Part shown: one piece after another, positions 1 to 5,591 of the stretch | Position numbering within the stretch: the first letter of the stretch is position 1 | Layout: every line of letters begins with the position of its first letter | Origin: Sedimentisphaerales bacterium | GTDB taxonomy: Bacteria > Planctomycetota > Phycisphaerae > Sedimentisphaerales > SM23-30 | Direction of reading: 5' to 3' | DNA: 5,591 nt | Assembly: GCA_030634605.1 (NCBI GenBank) | Contig: DAOWAK010000105.1 | Span: 1 to 5,591, forward strand | Notes under the pieces: model-generated | The model's database searches: none | What the model was told of the DNA's origin: nothing | Seen by the model: the letters and a program-made list of their open reading frames with translations, nothing else | Program-made: the position numbers and the translations under genes

Positions 1-1474
1 CCGGCTTGAGATAAATCGTCAGCAGCCGAACCGCGTTCAAAGTCGCCGTAATCGTTTCCAAAGCGTGACCGGAATCTTCCTTAATGACACTCCAGGGCTT
101 ACGCTGGTCAATATACCGATTCACCTGATCCGCCAGCCCCGTTATCCGGCGAACCGCCGAAGCGTAATTGCAGGACTCATAATCTGCCGCCACTTCATCC
201 GCCGCCTGCTGCACCGGACCGAGCAATTCACGGGCTTCATCGGATAACTGGCCCATTTTAGCATCGAGCTTTTTCACCAGCATCGGCACCGACCGCGATG
301 CCAGGTTGGCCAACTTGCCCACCAGATCACTGTTAACCCGGTTGACAAAATCCTCCAGGCTCAAATCGATATCTTCCGGACCGCTCCCCAACTTGCAAGC
401 GTAATAGTAACGCAAATATTGAGGATCCAGGTGCTTCAGATAAGTCGCCGCGTTCACAAACGTCCCACGCGACTTGCTCATCTTCTTGCCGTTAACCGTA
501 AGGAAACCGTGAATATTCAACCGGTTCGGTGTATTAAAACAGGACCCCATCAGCATGGCCGGCCAGAACAGCGCGTGAAAATAAGTAATATCCTTGCCGA
601 TAAAGTGATAAATTTCACAGTCGGGATTGCACCAGTAATCCTCAAAATTCCGCCCGGTCAGATTGCAGTAATTTTTAGTGCTCGCCATGTAACCGATCGG
701 AGCATCCAGCCAGACATAAAAATATTTGTCCGTCTCCCCCGGAATCAAAAAACCAAAATAAGGCGCATCGCGGGAAATATCCCAGTCCCGCAATCCCTGC
801 TCAAACCATTCCATCAGCTTATTATGAATCTGTTCGTGAACGTGCCCGCCACTGACCCACTCCTTTAGCCGCTCGGCAAAATCCGCCAGCTTGAAAAAGA
901 AATGCCTCGAACTTCGCCGAACCGGACTGTTGCCGCAAATGCTGCAACGGGCGTCTTTCAGATCAACGGTGTTATAAGTGGCATGACAGCTCTCGCAGGA
1001 ATCGCCATACTGATCCTCCACACCGCACTTCGGACAGGTGCCACGAATAAAACGATCCGGCAAAAACATCTCATCATGCTCGCAATGTGCCTGCTCCACT
1101 TCCCTGCTTTCAAGGTGCCCGCCCTCCTTCAATCGACCATAGATAAGCTCGCTAAACCGGCGATTCTCGTCGGAATGAGTACTGTAGTAACTGTCAAAAA
1201 CCACATCAAAAGCATCGAAATCACTTCTGTGCTCATCGTGCATACGCTCGATCAACTGCTCAGGCTTCACACCTTCGTTGCGGGCCCGAATCATAATCGG
1301 GGTTCCGTGAGTATCGTCGGCACAGCAATAAATACAATCGTTGCCGCGCATTTTCTGAAAACGAACCCATATATCAGTTTGAATATATTCCACCAGATGG
1401 CCGAGGTGTATCGATCCATTCGCATAAGGCAACGCTGCCGTCACCAAAATTTGTCGCGATTTAGATTCTTTCAT
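1..1474 (-). CDS. metG: Methionyl-tRNA synthetase, 3' end beyond the window
   Basis: Cytoplasmic class I aminoacyl-tRNA synthetase that charges tRNA-Met with methionine using ATP. I translated about 491 codons without a stop. The start is ATG at 1474. The class I signature HLGH is at residues 23-26 and KMSKS at 331-335. The connective domain carries a zinc knuckle (CPKC at 147-150, CESC at 160-163) in the same place as in the E. coli enzyme. An extra CSIC pair (177-180), with C131 and H133 or D134 before FLPDRF, suggests a second metal knuckle as in archaeal-type enzymes. Other family blocks are DDTHGTPIM, EWFEQGLRDWDISRDAPYFGF, YFYVWLDAPIGYM and YHFIGKDITYFHALFWPAM. The frame runs into the helical anticodon-binding domain (NRYIDQRKPWSVIK) and leaves the window, so any C-terminal tRNA-binding extension is unseen. 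It starts 29 nt after the ricT stop with no clear Shine-Dalgarno, so co-transcription with ricT is likely. Identification is secure. Confidence 0.97.
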   Translation of the reverse strand, partial: MKESKSRQILVTAALPYANGSIHLGHLVEYIQTDIWVRFQKMRGNDCIYCCADDTHGTPIMIRARNEGVKPEQLIERMHDEHRSDFDAFDVVFDSYYSTHSDENRRFSELIYGRLKEGGHLESREVEQAHCEHDEMFLPDRFIRGTCPKCGVEDQYGDSCESCHATYNTVDLKDARCSICGNSPVRRSSRHFFFKLADFAERLKEWVSGGHVHEQIHNKLMEWFEQGLRDWDISRDAPYFGFLIPGETDKYFYVWLDAPIGYMASTKNYCNLTGRNFEDYWCNPDCEIYHFIGKDITYFHALFWPAMLMGSCFNTPNRLNIHGFLTVNGKKMSKSRGTFVNAATYLKHLDPQYLRYYYACKLGSGPEDIDLSLEDFVNRVNSDLVGKLANLASRSVPMLVKKLDAKMGQLSDEARELLGPVQQAADEVAADYESCNYASAVRRITGLADQVNRYIDQRKPWSVIKEDSGHALETITATLNAVRLLTIYLKP

Positions 1475-1503
1475 TTTAGACTGTTACTAACTTGTCTCAG
1501 AAG

Positions 1504-2166
1504 TTAATTTTGCCGGTCTTCGCCACCTGCTGATGAATTACCGTTGTCCGACCGACCTGAATCCGACGAATCATCGCCGCCATCAGACGGCTTTTTCTTT
1601 TTCCTGCGGCGACGACGACGCTTCTTCCTTGGCTGATCGCCTGATTGTTCACCGGTCTGTTCACCTGCTTGATTGTCGGATTGTTCCCCCGCTTGACTAC
1701 CCGGTTGATTAACCGGTTGATCTTTCGATTGATCTCCCGATTTTCCTTTTGACCTGTCATCCGATTGTTCGCCCTGCCGATCTCTATTGGACCGATCATT
1801 ATTACGCTTTTCAGACTCACCGGCACCGTTGGATTTTCTCGGTTCCCGCCGACGTGAATTTTCGCGGGAACTCTGCTGCTCGACCGGGCTGGGCTGTTGC
1901 AGGTTCCTCTCCAGAATATCTTCCACATTTACCGCGATAATTTTCCCCGATTCAAGTCTCATTTTCACCAGTTGAGTGATCACCTGGGTCTCCAGAACCT
2001 GGCCGATCCCCTGATCGGTTCTCACCCAATTGTTTGGTCGCGGAAGTTTTTTATTGAGCTCGGTGTACACTTCATCTTCATAGCGCAGACAGCATTTCAG
2101 CCGACCGCAACGACCCGAAATTTTCGTCGGATCCAACGTAGCTTTTTGAAGCTTAGCCATGCGCAT
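1504..2166 (-). CDS. ricT: C-terminal part of PSP1/RicT-family protein, downstream of an in-frame amber codon
   Basis: This is the second half of a RicT (YaaT, PSP1 C-terminal domain) protein, in the same frame as the part at 2176-2826 and separated from it only by TAG and three codons (PVN). RicT in Bacillus works with RicA and RicF as an Fe-S-containing complex that guides RNase Y mRNA maturation. This part, 220 aa from the ATG at 2166, begins MRMAKLQKATLDPTKISG and carries the second cysteine cluster CGRLKCC (residues 20-26). A small beta-rich segment follows, up to about residue 88. The last ~130 residues are low complexity: a Q/D/S/G-rich stretch with repeated GEQS/GDQ-like units, a basic block of twelve K/R residues, then an acidic Ser/Gly tail ending DRQN. 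I see no well-spaced Shine-Dalgarno; an AAGG lies 17 nt before the ATG, too far for a standard site. The ATG sits 9 nt past the upstream stop, so reinitiation or readthrough would be needed. metG follows after 29 nt. Confidence 0.85.
   Translation of the reverse strand: MRMAKLQKATLDPTKISGRCGRLKCCLRYEDEVYTELNKKLPRPNNWVRTDQGIGQVLETQVITQLVKMRLESGKIIAVNVEDILERNLQQPSPVEQQSSRENSRRREPRKSNGAGESEKRNNDRSNRDRQGEQSDDRSKGKSGDQSKDQPVNQPGSQAGEQSDNQAGEQTGEQSGDQPRKKRRRRRRKKKKPSDGGDDSSDSGRSDNGNSSAGGEDRQN
1591..1773 (-). repeat. Degenerate repeats and poly-basic block coding for the RicT tail
   Basis: In the ricT frame, 1632-1773 encodes imperfect units of the type GEQSD, GDQSKD, GEQTG and GEQSGD. At DNA level the plus strand shows recurring GATTGTTC, GGTTGATT and TTGATCT-like words. 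The adjacent 1591-1629 encodes KK-RRRRRR-KKKK. The composition predicts a disordered, positively charged tail. Binding RNA is a reasonable inference for a family tied to RNase Y, but no domain supports it. Repeat number may vary between strains by slippage. Confidence 0.7.
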
Positions 2167-2175
2167 ATTAACCGG

Positions 2176-2178
2176 CTA
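2176..2178 (-). other. In-frame amber codon inside the ricT reading frame
   Basis: The minus strand reads TTG-TAG-CCG-GTT-AAT-ATG in the frame that is open on both sides (2826 down to 1504, 441 codons including the final TAA). Alignment by eye with Bacillus YaaT (FLGDFEPVSIKMAK) puts the TAG at the conserved Glu, and GAG to TAG is a single-base change. No frameshift is needed. The base after the stop is C, a context often linked with leaky termination. The other complete genes in the window end in TGA (holB, tmk, GH10-like) or TAA (ricT itself), so this is the only gene-related TAG here. Confidence 0.93.
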
Positions 2179-2826
2179 CAAAACCTTCAGGAAATTCTTA
2201 CAGCAGCACTGGCGACCGCACGTTTCAAAATCGCCCACCAGACGAGCCTCGTCGCGGGCACCAATCTGACGCATCTCGATTCGGGTCTGATATTGCTGGG
2301 CAAGCTCCTTGACCAGATCTCGAAAATCAACCCGGCCCTCTGCCATAAAGTAATAAATAATCCGGTCCCCGCCAAACAGATGCTCCACCGATACCAGATG
2401 CATGGGCAATTTATGTTTCTCGATCAGCGTCCGGCAACAATTAGCCTCTTCCCGGGCATTTAAATCGAGATGACGCTGCTCGTTAAGGTCCTGATCGGTT
2501 GCATATCGAACAAAGCGGCCCTGACTTGTAAAAGGATAGTTCGGGCCACTCTTCTGACAATACGATTCAATTTTTTCCTTAGGGATCGAGCATTGGCCCT
2601 TACTGTGATAAAATGGACAGACCAGTTGCCCGATTTCCAAACCCCGATCGGTGTGCACCACTACATGTTGATCCGTTGGCGGAATTTCCCTTTCGGCGTG
2701 CCTGAAGGACCCGATAAGGCCCATTTTGCCATAACGAACCAGCATTGTTCGCTCTCTGGCACGGGAAGGTCCGCCTGATTGGGGACGAGATTGGGGTTCT
2801 TTGGGAGTGGATGAATCTTCTGTCAT
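2176..2826 (-). CDS. ricT: N-terminal part of PSP1/RicT-family protein, ended by an in-frame TAG
   Basis: First half (216 aa) of a RicT/YaaT-type PSP1 protein; the family supports RNase Y-dependent mRNA processing and, in Bacillus, the phosphorelay. The start is ATG at 2826 with no obvious Shine-Dalgarno. A later ATG (residue 28, before LVRYGKMG) is possible, because residues 1-27 are Ser/Pro/Arg-rich and look disordered. The PSP1 core follows: VRYGKMGLIGSF, then VVVHTDRGLEIGQLV, then the block LFGGDRIIYYFMAEGRVDFRDLVKELA and RIEMRQIGARDEARLVG. The first Fe-S-type cysteine cluster CGRQCCC is at 203-209. The product stops just after KNFLKVL, where homologues run straight into EPVS(I/M)(K/R)MAK. 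The frame before and after the TAG is otherwise clean. holB lies 123 bp upstream, in the order seen in Firmicutes (holB-yaaT). The family call is firm; whether a truncated or full-length protein is made cannot be read from the sequence. Confidence 0.9.
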   Translation of the reverse strand: MTEDSSTPKEPQSRPQSGGPSRARERTMLVRYGKMGLIGSFRHAEREIPPTDQHVVVHTDRGLEIGQLVCPFYHSKGQCSIPKEKIESYCQKSGPNYPFTSQGRFVRYATDQDLNEQRHLDLNAREEANCCRTLIEKHKLPMHLVSVEHLFGGDRIIYYFMAEGRVDFRDLVKELAQQYQTRIEMRQIGARDEARLVGDFETCGRQCCCKNFLKVL

Positions 2827-2892
2827 AATGTAACTATCTATTTTACAGGAACTAACGAATAAACGCCCAGCTCCTTATCGTTAATTTTTAGA

Positions 2893-2898
2893 TGTCAA
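2893..2898 (-). promoter_or_regulatory. Possible -35 hexamer upstream of ricT
   Basis: The 123-bp gap between the holB stop (2951) and the ricT ATG (2826) contains a perfect minus-strand TTGACA here. I find no good -10 box at 16-18 nt. A TAAAAT lies much closer to the ATG (about 12-18 nt before it) but is not at the right distance from this hexamer. The gap could let ricT-metG have its own promoter. The evidence is weak, and the hexamer could occur by chance. Confidence 0.2.
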
Positions 2899-2950
2899 TC
2901 GCCGGCTAATTTCCGATCTACATCGCCCTAACCGGGACAATTTCACAATA

Positions 2951-4075
2951 TCACACCCCGGCTGAGGCACAATCAAGACATTCTAGCATAAGGGATTCAA
3001 AAATCAAAGCCGGATTTACGTTGGCAAAGATGTACCGCCGTGACCCCGTCACAGCCTTGATAACTCGGCTGCACACATAAGGATCAAAACGCCTGCCCAG
3101 CTCATCGATCTGCTCCGCCTGATCCGGCTGGTCATCTGACCCAACAACCTGCCGCCGCATAACTTGCGAAAATACATGAACAACAATATCCAGCCAGAAC
3201 AATCGACCCTGCCGATCGGCGTCGCTCGTTGAAATCTCCACTTGTTTTTCCCCAAGAACCTTACCAAATTCCTTGGACTGCTTTCCCAGCCACTCAGCAA
3301 GGACCAGGGCATTGTCATAACCCAGACTGCCCAGCTGCTCAACAAACTCACTCTTAGCTTCGTAAAGCCCCATCTGGGACAATTGCAACGCATACCCAAG
3401 CCGCCCATCAGAAAATTCAGCCCAAAAACGCCCCTGCTGCTCTTCCACCCCAAAATCCAATAACTTCTTATAAATAAACGCTTTAGGCAAATCAAGAAAC
3501 CGAACTTCCTGACAGCGACTGCGAATCGTCGGCAAAAACAGCTCCGGATTAGAGGTTACCAGAACCAAAAAAGTGTTCGCCGGTGGCTCTTCCAGGGTTT
3601 TCAGCAGAGCGTTCTGAGCAGCAATATTCATGCTCTCCGCCTGCTCAATAATGAAAATTCGCGCTCGCTTACGCGATGGAAATACCCCCGCCGGCTCGAT
3701 CACCATTTCCCGAATGACATCAATCGGCAACGCCAGCATCGCACTGGAGCGGGCCTTGCTGGTATGCCGCACTGACTGCTTATCTATCTTATGTAGATCA
3801 GGATGAGTCCCCGCCTCGACCATCCTACAATCCGCACATGCACCACAACAATCGTCGATCATGACCGAATCGGCCTCGCCGGTTCCGCCACCACCCAACT
3901 TACTTCGCTGAGGATCCGAACATAGCATCAATTTGGCCCATTGACCAGCCAGCAACCCCTTGCCCACGCCTTCGGGACCATGAAAAATATAGCTGTGCGG
4001 CAACCGACTAACCTGCCGGGCTTTTTGCAGGCGGATAATGGCATGGTCCTGACCGCAACACTCAAGAATTGACAT
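2951..4075 (-). CDS. holB: DNA polymerase III subunit delta' (clamp-loader ATPase fold)
   Basis: Subunit of the cytoplasmic clamp loader that, with delta and tau/gamma, places the beta clamp on primed DNA. From the ATG at 4075 the protein is 374 aa, slightly longer than E. coli HolB (334). It shows HSYIFHGPEGVGKG at 27-40 (P-loop-like, with Gly where ATP-binding paralogues have Thr or Ser), a zinc module of C52, C77, C80 and C83 followed by HPD (91-93), FIIEQAESMNIAAQNALLKTLEEPP at 142-166, and the SRC motif at 187-189. A Gly-rich insert (about 53-75) and a basic insert before LPIDVIREM account for part of the extra length. A TTG at 4093 would add six residues, but the ATG starts the usual short lead into the fold. 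The ATG lies inside the last codons of tmk (14-nt overlap), which implies translational coupling. The C-terminal third is poorly conserved, as is normal for the family. Confidence 0.93.
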   Translation of the reverse strand: MSILECCGQDHAIIRLQKARQVSRLPHSYIFHGPEGVGKGLLAGQWAKLMLCSDPQRSKLGGGGTGEADSVMIDDCCGACADCRMVEAGTHPDLHKIDKQSVRHTSKARSSAMLALPIDVIREMVIEPAGVFPSRKRARIFIIEQAESMNIAAQNALLKTLEEPPANTFLVLVTSNPELFLPTIRSRCQEVRFLDLPKAFIYKKLLDFGVEEQQGRFWAEFSDGRLGYALQLSQMGLYEAKSEFVEQLGSLGYDNALVLAEWLGKQSKEFGKVLGEKQVEISTSDADRQGRLFWLDIVVHVFSQVMRRQVVGSDDQPDQAEQIDELGRRFDPYVCSRVIKAVTGSRRYIFANVNPALIFESLMLECLDCASAGV

Positions 4076-4691
4076 AATCGCCCAATGCCTCAATCACCTG
4101 CTCATGAATTTCCTCGATGGGCCCCGTTCCGTCGATTACCCGAAAATCGTCGCGACCCTTGGCCAGTTCCAGAAAACCATTTCTGACCTTCTGATGAAAA
4201 CTTCCCGATTTGGCTTCCATACGATCCAGCGACTCCCCCAGACGACCACGGGAAATTTCAGTCGGCACATCAATAATAATCGTCCGGTCGGGCCAGGTGC
4301 GCAGCAATGCCGCCTCAGCCAACTCCAGAATAAATTCCTTCCCGTCTTCCCCCGCCACCGCCTGATAAGCGTACGTGCTCGAAATCCACCGGTCACAGAG
4401 CACACAACTACCCTTTTGCAAAGCAGGCTCAATGCACTGACTGTATAACTGAGCACGACTGGCCATGTACAAAAGTGTCTCGCAACGAACCGACATCTTC
4501 TCGTGGGCCGGATTCAATAAAATCTGCCGAATCTCTTCACCTATCGTCGTACCACCCGGATCACGCAACACCACCGGTTCAACACCTTTTTCACGAACCA
4601 AATCGGCCAGCTTCTCAATCTGGGTGCTCTTACCCGACCCATCCGGACCGTCAAGCACTATGAATTTACCTTTAAGCTTTTCCCACGACAT
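4062..4691 (-). CDS. tmk: Thymidylate kinase (dTMP kinase)
   Basis: Phosphorylates dTMP to dTDP with ATP, the step common to de novo and salvage dTTP synthesis, in the cytoplasm. The protein is 209 aa from the ATG at 4691, normal for the family. Visible motifs are the Walker A loop GPDGSGKST (15-23), RDPGGT (43-48, where most homologues have REPGGT), CDRWISSTYAYQ (99-110, the DR(Y/F)xxSxxAYQ motif with Trp), and a LID segment with RGRLGESLDRME (148-159). The P-loop has no Arg and the LID carries several, which fits the type II (E. coli-like) arrangement. A TTG at 4703 in the same frame would add four residues. I prefer the ATG, because that TTGGAA supplies a GGA about 8 nt before it that can serve as a weak ribosome binding site. 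tmk overlaps holB by 14 nt and is the first gene of the tmk-holB unit, downstream of the terminator at 4736-4763. Confidence 0.95.
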   Translation of the reverse strand: MSWEKLKGKFIVLDGPDGSGKSTQIEKLADLVREKGVEPVVLRDPGGTTIGEEIRQILLNPAHEKMSVRCETLLYMASRAQLYSQCIEPALQKGSCVLCDRWISSTYAYQAVAGEDGKEFILELAEAALLRTWPDRTIIIDVPTEISRGRLGESLDRMEAKSGSFHQKVRNGFLELAKGRDDFRVIDGTGPIEEIHEQVIEALGDYVNS

Positions 4692-4735
4692 ATTGCGTTC
4701 CAAGACTCAAAATTGTTGACATTAACCAATAGCCC

Positions 4736-4763
4736 AAAAAAGCCCCCAGCCGCCAGGCGAGGG
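4736..4763 (-). terminator. Rho-independent terminator of the GH10-like gene
   Basis: The minus strand reads CCCTCGCC, loop TGGC, then GGC-T-GGGGG, then C and six Ts. This folds into an eight-pair stem (including one U-G pair) with a single bulged U and a four-base loop, followed almost directly by the U-tract. It lies about 125 nt after the GH10-like stop codon and 45 nt before the tmk ATG, so it should separate the two transcription units. No thermodynamic calculation was run. Confidence 0.6.
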
Positions 4764-4769
4764 AAACTT

Positions 4770-4782
4770 GCCCTGAAAGGGC
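4770..4782. repeat. Short perfect inverted repeat
   Basis: GCCCT-GAA-AGGGC is a five-pair perfect stem with a three-base loop. No T-run follows on either strand, so it is not a terminator by itself. It sits between the terminator (4736-4763) and the 10-bp repeats (4789-4818). The core resembles dispersed intergenic repeats I associate with planctomycetes and related environmental genomes, but that is recollection, not a search result. Confidence 0.45.
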
Positions 4783-4788
4783 GAAATA

Positions 4789-4818
4789 ATCCGCGTTCAT
4801 CGGCGTCTATCGGCGGTT
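4789..4818. repeat. Three tandem degenerate 10-bp units
   Basis: The plus strand reads ATCCGCGTTC, ATCGGCGTCT and ATCGGCGGTT with no spacers: three units sharing ATC-(C/G)-GCG. On the minus strand this is of the type ACGCNGATGAACGCNGAT. Such ten-base-period strings are familiar from intergenic DNA of many uncultured bacteria. The period is close to one helical turn. It is non-coding here and lies downstream of the GH10-like gene. Confidence 0.65.
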
Positions 4819-4888
4819 TCATCTTGATTACCGTGAACGCTTAGCAGAATCTAATACTCAAAATCCTACTTCGGCAACCAGGCCAAAG

Positions 4889-5591
4889 TCATTTTTTACT
4901 TTTGCTGTTTTTACGCTCAGCCCGAACAAGCGAATTCTTCAACTCGCGTAATCGCTCAAAAGCCGGCTTGGGGCTAAGATCGGCGTTGTTCAATCCGCCG
5001 AACTGGAGCATCGCGTTGGGTGTATCCACCAGATCTTCCCAGGTTACCGTCTCGACATAAGGCTTACTCAGAGCAATCGTGTAAGCCTGCTCCAGCCAAT
5101 CGGCCTGAATCTGCTCGTTCCATTGACCGTGCCAGTAACCCGCTTCTCCGATCTGATTGGCATTGTCACGTGAATCTGCCTTGCTCGGCACCTGAACACT
5201 CGCCAAATGCACCGGCTTGCCAAAAACCGCAAACCTGTCCAGCAAACTCGACAGCTCCAGCATATCCCGGGCATGCATACCGCCGGCACCGCGACCAAAA
5301 CGCATTTTAATTCCATAGCCGTCAAACGGCACGCCGCTCTGGCTGACCATGTCCGCGTATATCATCGGCGGCACCGTCCGCTGGTTGACCGCGTAATATT
5401 CACCCCAGGGCTCCTTCAATTCAATCAACACCAGCGATCGCGGCGAAGCTCGCTTAGCCGCCAACGCCGTTGAACGCGTCATCTCCAATATCTGATCAAA
5501 ACTGAATTTGAAACAATTATCCCCGTTCATCCCACTGATAACATCCCACGCCCGCACCTTCGTGCCGTAACGTTCAACCACCGACGTTATA
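4889..5591 (-). CDS. GH10-like (xylanase-fold) protein, 5' truncated by the window edge, lacking the usual catalytic glutamates
   Basis: About 233 C-terminal residues are visible. The frame is open to the edge, so the GTG at 5581 is an internal Val, not a start. VVERYGTKVRAWDV matches the GH10 strand that normally reads WDVVNE, and GKPVHLASVQVP matches the strand that normally reads ITELD. In between are SLVLIELKEPWGEYYAVN, PPMIYADMVSQSGVPFDGYGIKMRFG and MLELSSLLDRFAVFGKP. Near the end, WLEQAYTIALSKPYVETVTWEDLVD is the typical final strand of the TIM barrel. The acid/base Glu is replaced (WDVISG) and the nucleophile Glu is replaced (HLASVQ), so ordinary retaining xylanase chemistry is doubtful. 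The protein ends in a lysine-rich tail. The unseen N-terminus could hold a signal peptide or another domain. I recall similar degenerate GH10-annotated proteins in planctomycetes. Fold call moderate to good; function unknown (carbohydrate binding or altered catalysis are guesses). Confidence 0.75.
   Translation of the reverse strand, partial: ITSVVERYGTKVRAWDVISGMNGDNCFKFSFDQILEMTRSTALAAKRASPRSLVLIELKEPWGEYYAVNQRTVPPMIYADMVSQSGVPFDGYGIKMRFGRGAGGMHARDMLELSSLLDRFAVFGKPVHLASVQVPSKADSRDNANQIGEAGYWHGQWNEQIQADWLEQAYTIALSKPYVETVTWEDLVDTPNAMLQFGGLNNADLSPKPAFERLRELKNSLVRAERKNSKSKK

Noticed and set aside
902..1507. Plus-strand 201-aa open frame (also 419-868 and 65-247)
   Set aside because: Lies antisense to metG, whose minus-strand translation matches MetRS motif by motif. 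The plus-strand products show no recognisable family.
1497..1928. Minus-strand 143-aa frame overlapping the RicT tail
   Set aside because: A frame shadow of the low-complexity repeats; its N-, R- and I-rich composition reflects those repeats.
2070..2178. Pyrrolysine insertion at the ricT TAG
   Set aside because: The family has Glu here, the site is not a methylamine methyltransferase active site, and no Pyl genes are in view. It could only be reopened by finding pylS/pylT in the genome.
2160..2180. Frameshift in ricT
   Set aside because: Both parts are in the same frame; the interruption is a substitution-type stop codon, not an indel.
1897..2463. Plus-strand 188-aa open frame across the ricT amber region
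   Set aside because: Antisense to well-conserved PSP1 sequence on both sides of the stop. The product has no domain-like features.
4692..4703. TTG start for tmk at 4703 (and TTG for holB at 4093)
   Set aside because: Both genes have an ATG a few codons later that fits the usual N-terminus; the TTG extensions add only four and six residues.
4716..4721. Plus-strand TTGACA in the tmk upstream region
   Set aside because: No -10 box at the right spacing and no plus-strand gene to serve.
4789..4818. CRISPR-like array
   Set aside because: The units are 10 bp with no spacers and diverge from each other; no cas genes are present.
5579..5581. GTG start for the GH10-like gene
   Set aside because: The frame stays open to the window edge and conserved GH10 sequence begins immediately, so the true start lies outside the window.

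Overview
The window looks like chromosomal DNA from a planctomycete-like bacterium, possibly Phycisphaerae. This is inferred from the flavour of the RicT and GH10-like proteins and the moderate GC content; no rRNA is present to confirm it. Every gene I can support lies on the minus strand. Read in transcription order, from high to low coordinates, they are: the 3' part of a GH10-like (xylanase-fold) protein (4889-5591), an intergenic stretch, tmk (4062-4691), holB (2951-4075), a 123-bp gap, a PSP1/RicT (YaaT-type) gene (1504-2826) interrupted by one in-frame amber codon, and metG (1-1474, running off the window edge). The plus-strand open frames are antisense shadows.

The intergenic stretch 4692-4888 holds a convincing minus-strand intrinsic terminator (4736-4763), which would end the GH10-like transcript. 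It also holds a short perfect hairpin (4770-4782) and three tandem copies of a degenerate 10-bp unit (4789-4818) resembling dispersed intergenic repeats of environmental bacteria. tmk and holB overlap by 14 bp and are probably translationally coupled. The order tmk-holB-ricT, with a methionyl-tRNA synthetase gene close by, matches the housekeeping cluster known from Firmicutes (tmk-yaaQ-yaaR-holB-yaaT, with metS nearby). The small yaaQ and yaaR genes are absent here. The cluster joins dTTP supply (Tmk), the replicative clamp loader (HolB), an RNA-maturation and signalling factor (RicT) and translation (MetRS).

Two points stand out. First, the RicT frame is continuous across 1323 nt except for a single TAG at 2176-2178. 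That codon sits exactly where the family has a conserved Glu (Bacillus FEPVSIKMAK, here L-stop-PVNMRMAK), between the two cysteine clusters CGRQCCC and CGRLKCC. A sequencing error, a recent nonsense mutation, amber readthrough and a two-piece protein made by reinitiation at an ATG 9 nt downstream are all possible. Second, the GH10-like protein keeps the family scaffold but lacks both catalytic glutamates at the expected positions. I see no wholly new multi-gene system here.
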